DNA of 64,000 nucleotides from Ligustrum vulgare (taxonomy: Eukaryota > Streptophyta > Magnoliopsida > Lamiales > Oleaceae), in contig OY743170.1 of NCBI GenBank assembly GCA_963555705.1, positions 15,483,596 through 15,547,595 on the forward strand. The letters run 5' to 3'. Positions within the stretch are counted from its first letter, which is position 1; every line of letters begins with the position of its first letter. This document shows, in pieces, positions 57,712-64,000 of the stretch. The translations under genes and the position numbers were made by a program. Under the pieces are notes generated by a model that saw nothing but the letters and a program-made list of their open reading frames with translations, ran no database searches and was not told the origin of the DNA.

Positions 57712-59630
57712 CACAAATTATAAAATATTTTCAATCTCTAATAGCGAGATGGTTCTTGCGATAATTATCAATACAAGTTTTTTAAACTTCACGTTCACCC
57801 CTACACAAGATCATGGCCGGGAATTCATATAAACCAATTAATGTAAATCTTAGGATTATTATATGCTTCATTGTTTCCTTTATATTAAGCATGAGACAGT
57901 AAATTCCATCCGGAACTATGTAAAAATAATAATTTGTCAATATGTATATTTTAAAATTATGTAATAAATATTTTAGTTCATTGTGCCTATATATGAGGAG
58001 TCTATGACATGATAAAGCATCACCATAAATCATCGATATGCCTAATTCTGAGGGAAGGGTAGTGTTAATGGCTCACGACATACCATTTCGGGAAATTCCA
58101 AAAGATTAAGAAGTGTATATCTTGTTACAAACAGAGTCCATTTATAACAGGATAAAAGTTCTAGCTGAACACGAGAAAATATACTTACATAGATATTCGA
58201 CTTTAAGATCAGTCTCATAATTTTGTGGTGAAAAATGTCTCCATAGATCTATTCTTAGCATAATAAGCCGCGTAATAATTTATGCCTAAAAAGTCACAGG
58301 CAGCTTCACCTCATTTTGTTTAAATTTGAGAAGATGTTCTCCTACAATTTTTCTCATAGTTGGTGGATAATTTCCTTTTATTACATGGTCTACAAACCTT
58401 ATCTTTTAAAAAATAAAAAATAAAAAATAAATACCTTAACTTGAAAATCCAAGCTCAAGGTACTTATAAATTGAAATAAGAGAAAATTACTTCCTAAAAG
58501 AGGGGGATATATGTATCTTACCTCCAAAATGCTTGACTACTTACTAATGGGGGAAATGTGGATGGGGTTTCATATAAACATTAATGCACTCTAATCTACC
58601 TTAAGCCAAATAATACATGTAGGGTGTACTATTCCATTACAAGCCAAAAAATCTACAACTCTCTACTAAAGGAATGAAGGGCCTCAGCAAGACATAATTA
58701 ATTTTTGATCATTCGAATAGAAGCCACACCAAGACTTGTGAATTTGCCTGGTTGCAAGATTTTGACACACTTTTCCTTGTATCCAATATTAGCAATCCAA
58801 CTTGTCACACTATTTGCTCTCTCCAATTGTAAATGTTATCTCAATAAGCTCAATCCAACACCAATAATATAGAATAAAATCCAAAATAATAAATTAAAAC
58901 ATAAATATGAATTAAATAGCTATATCGTTCGTCCTAACAATGAATTTAGTAAAGAAACATGGTTTGAAAATCAATACAAGAAGATAATGTTAAATACGTC
59001 ACTGGGAAAATAGGAATTAATATCCTTGATTTAAGATTTCAATCTCGATTCTTCAATTTCAAATGCCTGCAAATCTCATATTCTTCATCTTCAGAGTGTT
59101 CTTTGATCAATTTTTTATTTTGATTATGAAACTCTTTAAATATTGATATAGTATAGCTCTCTAATCTCTTCTTCTTTATTTTTTTTTTCTCATTTTTAGT
59201 TCCAATCACCTCTAAATTCTTGTTTTAATCAAAACAATCAAAATACATACACAATTAAGTAGAAACATACGTAAATAATATATCTTTTATGGCCGTGTAG
59301 GCAATGGGTTCAGTTGAGCCGGATTGGCCCCCTATGCCCACTGCTCGACTCGCCCAAGGGATAAGCTAAGCTCATGGCTCGCCTCAAGGGCCTTGAGCTC
59401 TTGGCTCGTGGGACAAACCAATCTTGGCCAACGAGCCATTAATTTTATTTTATTTTTTTAACATTTTTTGATATTTCAGATATACTCTTGGTTAATTATC
59501 CAATATGAGTCTCCAAGTTCTCTATAGATACATAATGAGTTTGCAAGACGTTTTCTGTATTCTGCATAAATTGAAGTAGTGCCTCTTCGAGTATCAATTT
59601 TTTTTCTTGAATTAGAAATCCTGGCGGCTG
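57710..59630. other. AT-rich intergenic DNA; one GC-rich block
   Basis: No gene is seen. A GC-rich island at about 59290-59440 (ggctcg/gagctc words such as ctcatggctcgcctc) stands out and looks like the end of a small DNA transposon or LTR fragment. I could not find its partner. Confidence 0.4.
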
Positions 59631-60122
59631 CTATCTATGTGCATTTTGATTATTGGCCCATGAGAGATTTAGATGATTTCTTTGGCCTGGGTTGTAAGTA
59701 TTTGAATATGTATCGTTTTGTTGGCGTTGATAGTTTTGTATAAAGTTTGTTTGATCAAACAGGTCACCAACTTGAAAATCTATGCTGGGCTGGCTCCCTC
59801 CACAATTTTCACATATCAGAGAAGGGCCTTGTATAACGTTAATAGCTTTAGGATCCATATGAGTTTCAACCTTTTGAACCAATGTCTCTACTTGAGTTGC
59901 CAATGATGTGATTTCACTTACTTCATGTGTACTTCCTTTTTTTTCAGAAGTTTCTCTTATTGATTTCCATCTGCAATTATTTACAGCCACATCATCCAGT
60001 TGATCATAGACATTTTGAGATGTATTCTGAAAAAATGCCTCATTAATTGCCGCATTCACCATGTTTGTTGTGCTTCCAGGAACCACATCTTGAAAGTTGT
60101 TCCAAAATAGAAGTTGAACCAT
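59631..60122 (-). pseudogene. Athila-type gypsy Gag fragment
   Basis: The 163-aa open frame reads MVNAAINEAFF, then CENCGGSQPSIDFQVG, then YSNTYNPGQRNHLNLSW. The CxxCGG and NPGWRNHPNLSW-like phrases are typical of the C-terminal part of Athila Gag. Phe and Gln replace the usual Cys and Trp. Homology extends faintly upstream to about 60250 in broken frames. No pol, LTR or primer site is attached, so it is an isolated fragment. Confidence 0.6.
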
Positions 60123-60449
60123 AACTTTACCAAAGTCAAGGGAAAAATTCTGAGCATAGGGTCAAAGAAAGTTAAAGTGCCTCAACATCTTGTTTCATGC
60201 CACTTGATGAATCTTGCCAAAAAGTATAGCTATAGATATAAATTAAGTGCTTATTGAAAGGAAACTCAATTCTCAAACCTTTATATTTACTATGTTTTAT
60301 TTACTGTTTTTCTAATTGTTTATTTTATTTCATTAGGGGTTAAGATTGCATGCAATTATTGTTTTGCATTCTTGGCATTAGTGGCATTTTAGTAGTAATT
60401 TATTTGTTTAGTTTATAGCACATTAGTACAATCACTAGCATACACACGA

Positions 60450-61130
60450 GCCTAGAACATGAGAGCACTATTTAGAGGTAGGTTGCGCGCATATCTAGGT
60501 GAATCAAGGTTGAAATCGGATTTGTACGAAAGTTTTTGCAAAATTTTCAAGTCGACCACGCGATCACGAGATTTATAACCACACGATCACATGGCATATT
60601 TCTGGGTAGATCAGCATATTTAAGCCGTGAGTTCAAAACTTTTATAATTAAACACATAACACAACTCCCCCAATCCCAATTCTCCCCAAATCCGATTGTC
60701 ATCCACATGCCAACATTTTTACATCACTTTGGAGTAAAGTCATAATACGCATTACATCAAAATCCATTCCAAGGTATAATTTTGCACAATTTAAGGGATT
60801 ATGCATGACATTGTCGAAATTTTCTTTATTCTTGTGAATGTTGAAATTGTGAAATGATGGAGATGGGTTTAGGTTAGATTTTGTTTTATTGGAATTGTGT
60901 TTATAGGTGAATTTTTTTTTTCTTTTGGATTCATCAAAGTTCCTAAAGCTATGATTTCTCTTAATTTTACTCAATGTACATAAGGTGTTTGATTAAAATT
61001 CTCTGAGCTTTTCTTAGAATGTTTGCAAATTTTTTTGAATGATTCTCTTTAGTACATGTTAAACATCAAATCTTCATAATTTATTCATGTTTTACACTTA
61101 TTTAAGACATAAAACTCGAAGTGGACATCA
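60450..61130. other. possible LTR remnant with CGATC motifs
   Basis: cgaccacgcgatcacgag and cacacgatcacatgg (60552-60597) sit upstream of a leader-like stretch, as in the LTRs at 7563 and 34398. No second copy or TG..CA ends were found. Confidence 0.3.
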
Positions 61131-61560
61131 TTGCAAATCATTACACCTCACTGCAAGCACCACAACACCATGGCAATCTGCCTCTCATGTCACCTACTTC
61201 ACCGCATCTCTTCCCAACCCTAATGAGCTAAAATTGCTTTGAATTTCTAATATGTTGTAAACTAGGTTAAGTGGCTTGGGAAATTTTAAGTTTTTTGAGG
61301 CAATGCCCGAGTTTGAAAATCAGTTGTCGAGCATATCTAAAAATTCATGATTTTGCTATATCCTAGTTTGGGAGTGTTTATATGGTTTTGTTTCAGTTTC
61401 TATATGGTGTTTATGCATATTAATGTTGATTATCTATCATCTGCAATAAATACACCACTTAGAACACCTAAAACCGAACAAGGAAAATAAAGAAAGGGTG
61501 GAATCTCATTTATTTGCTATAGTAAATACATTCATTCGATTTTTGGGGTATTAAAACAAA

Positions 61561-61780
61561 ATTGTTAATTTGTATGCTTCCTACGATATATTTCGAATCG
61601 AGTTTGTGCTTTAGTTGGAATAATGGAAAACATTTGAACTTTATTTTTCATTAACTAAAAAAAAGGAAAAGTTTTAATTTTTTTTGTTAATTTGTATGCT
61701 TCCTTTGATATAGTTTGAATTTAATTTGTTCTTTAATTAGAATAATGGACATCATTTGAACTTGATTATTCATTAACTGC
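61561..61780. repeat. 120-bp imperfect tandem duplication
   Basis: Both copies begin ttgttaatttgtatgcttcc (about 61563 and 61685) and end near cattaact. They are diverged (about 80% by eye) and non-coding. Confidence 0.8.
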
Positions 61781-62089
61781 TTATCCATGTTAGATTTTAT
61801 GAAATTAAGCACATAACTAATGTCATATTATTACTTGTGTAGGAATTTACTTTGCTTATGTGGGGCTTTATTTTCTTTTGACCTAGGATTGACTTTTAAA
61901 TACCCAATCTTAAATCTATAGAAATTCTAACCTTTAACTTAGAAATCAAACTTGCTCAAGAGAAGTTCGGAGGTGGAAATGTTAGTATAAGTAGGCATAA
62001 ATGTTTAGGGTTTGAAGTTCTTGAAATATGCCTTCGGTTGAAGAGGTTTTAGTCAATGAGTATAAGCCAGCACTAGCAACATAAAAATA

Positions 62090-62390
62090 GTCTTATTCTT
62101 TTCTTCATAGCCATTTTGACTCGAGTAATTAAGCTTTTAAGATTATTAAAACCTGGTACCCTAAATTCATCTGAGTTGGGAGCTATCAGCCTAAAACTCA
62201 TTACATAGATCAATTAAAAAGCTTAAGGGGGAGAGGGCTTACATATAAGACACAAAACATCTTTTACTATTCTTTGTAACTTTGGTGACTGGAGTCTTTA
62301 AGGATTATTAGAACTCGATGCCTTAAAGTCATTTGACTTGGGAGTCATCGACCTAAAGCTCGCTACAGAGGTCACTTAGAAAGCAAATAA
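62090..62390. repeat. diverged 180-bp tandem duplication
   Basis: The copies (about 62090-62220 and 62262-62385) share landmarks such as attattaaaac/attattagaac, gggagctatc/gggagtcatc and cctaaa-ctc-tac. They resemble retroelement 3' regions. No ORF. Confidence 0.55.
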
Positions 62391-63199
62391 GAAAAGTATT
62401 TCACAAAAGATGAGAGAAAAAGAAATAAAATTAGAAAAATAAAGTGTTTGGAAAAAGGTTTAAGACTTGAACTTTAGAGACTAGAGGGGTAGATTAGGGA
62501 ACCGATTACCATTGATCTTTCATGTAGACTTTTCTAATTCTAACTGATTTTTTGGGGAAAATGCAATGAAAAATGTTTAGAAACCACATAAATAGAATGA
62601 ACCTCGGGACTAGAGAGAAAAGTATAAGGTTGTGATCATACATGAGAGATGTGGGAAAAATAAACAGAACATCATTATTTGATCACTTGGGATTCGAGTT
62701 TTTAATGCATCATAAGCTACACAATGTTAAGTGTGTTTTTATATGAGTATGTATTTGACTTTGGCTATTCACACACACATATGGAAGGTCGAGCATTGGA
62801 TAAGTAGAAATAATTTTGAAATGTTTTTCAGCCTTCTTTTCTAAAGTGATATTTTTTATTTGAACTTGAGGTATGTAGCAAGCGAATTGACAATTGAAAA
62901 AAAATAATTGTTATTTGAACTTTTATTTTATAGTTTAGTTCTACTTTCTTCGAGGATGACCAATAATTTTAGTTTTGAGGTATTTAATAAGTGTATTTTG
63001 TACACTTATTTACATGCTAAAAGTAGGATATATTGTTGTTGTTTTAGAATAAAAGCTATTGATTTAGTTGTTATTTGTTTATATTTCAGAAACAATATCA
63101 AAGTTGAGAAAAGAAAATAAATGAAGCAAATAAGAAGAAATTGGATGACGAATGAGCTAAAAAGTATACATGAGAAACACACGAAGTCAATTGAGGACA
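62391..63199. other. AT-rich DNA, no gene seen
   Basis: Only short chance ORFs occur. Nothing recognisable. Confidence 0.5.
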
Positions 63200-64000
63200 A
63201 AAAAGCTAACTGGAATAAATCAGAAGTTTAGGGACCAAATTGATCTAATCGAAAGATGGAGGACTTGAAGTGCAATAAAAGAACAAGGACCAACTTACAA
63301 AGATTGAAAGATGAAGATTTCACAGCAACGATAATACCATGCGACCACGCCTCAGAAATGCGCACGATTGCACCATGGTTTCGAAATAACTTCTCCATGC
63401 GATCGTTAGAATTTGAACCACACGATCACTCCCTTTGTCAACTGGCTTTTTGTACAAGATTTTTTTCAAATCTTCTCCAATTAACCTAGACCTCACCTAA
63501 ACTTATATAAAGCAGATGTTATGCACCTTTTTGGAGTCCCAACTCTCTATAATTCACAAAAAAAAATAAAAAAAAATCATCTTGTTGGAGGACCAATTGG
63601 CTAAAGATTGAAGATTCATGCAACAAGAAGAATAATTTCTCCATTTGAGTTATAAATTCCCCAAATTCTTGTTGTGATTTATCTTTGATCATGTTTCTAG
63701 GCTTAGCTTTTATGTTAAAATTGTGATGAAACTTTACATTCCGGATTTCATATTTTGATTTATATTTAATTTAGTGCAGTTTATGGGTTTGAACAATTAA
63801 TTTCGTATTTTATGTTTCTACAATTTTCTAGCTAATTATTGTATTATTGTTGTGATGATTTCTTAAGTTCGAAAGATTAAGAATTCATTAGACATGTTTT
63901 AATTGACATAAAGTTCGATAGGGGATAGAAATATACTTTTATGCTTTATGTTATCTTTCAAAGTGTTCATAAAATGTTAATGTTTTTCTATATGTTTTGC
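63200..64000 (+). mobile_element. probable LTR fragment with TATA box, cut by the window end
   Basis: CGATC-type words (gcgcacgattgc, catgcgatcgtt and cacacgatcact at 63360-63430) lie about 80-140 bp upstream of acttatataaagc (63499-63511), a good TATA box. A leader-like sequence follows. The layout matches the U3-R of the other LTRs in the window, but no ends or coding domain are visible. Confidence 0.4.

Overview
The window is plant nuclear DNA, most likely from a eudicot. It is AT-rich and spliced, and it is packed with Ty1/copia and Ty3/gypsy retrotransposons, Helitrons and small hAT-like elements. I find no intact host gene. The only host-gene sequence is a degraded chimera of two gene fragments near 32-35 kb. 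The region looks like repeat-rich, probably heterochromatic, accessory DNA.

Layout. (1) 1-3.2 kb: 3' half of a decayed copia element cut by the window edge. (2) 3.3-7.5 kb: duplicated non-coding DNA, microsatellites and a dispersed 12-bp motif repeat. (3) 7563-11121: a gag-protease-only LTR element that ends in an inverted LTR fragment, with a near-perfect target-site duplication (TSD). (4) 12.7-27.9 kb: a hAT-like element split by a 14.3-kb Helitron (13534-27880, minus strand). The Helitron encodes an RPA-like single-strand-binding protein and a broken Rep/helicase, and it carries duplicated 5' heads and first exons. (5) 27963-31967: two small Helitrons joined head to tail. (6) 32.2-35.35 kb: RUS/DUF647 and XBAT-like ankyrin gene fragments, the latter split by an 899-bp solo LTR. 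(7) 35676-49253: a complete but dead Tat-lineage gypsy element on the minus strand (TSD ctatc). It carries dual RNase H and, antisense to gag-pol, an intron-containing plant mobile domain (PMD) gene. (8) 50073-50882: an 810-bp Helitron. (9) 51020-57398: a copia element with TSD tagga, about 3% LTR divergence by eye, a 30-bp x about 20 minisatellite in its leader and no protease. (10) 57.4-64 kb: AT microsatellites, an Athila-type gag fragment and LTR-like remnants.

How the parts relate. The elements are nested and broken, so almost nothing here works as a pathway. The best candidates for retained activity are the spliced RPA gene of the Helitron and, less surely, the antisense PMD gene in the Tat element. 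Helitron ends were called from 5'-TC, 3'-CTAG, a short 3' hairpin and A|T flanks. LTR element ends were called from TG..CA ends, primer-binding sites and TSDs. All matches were made by eye, with no database search.
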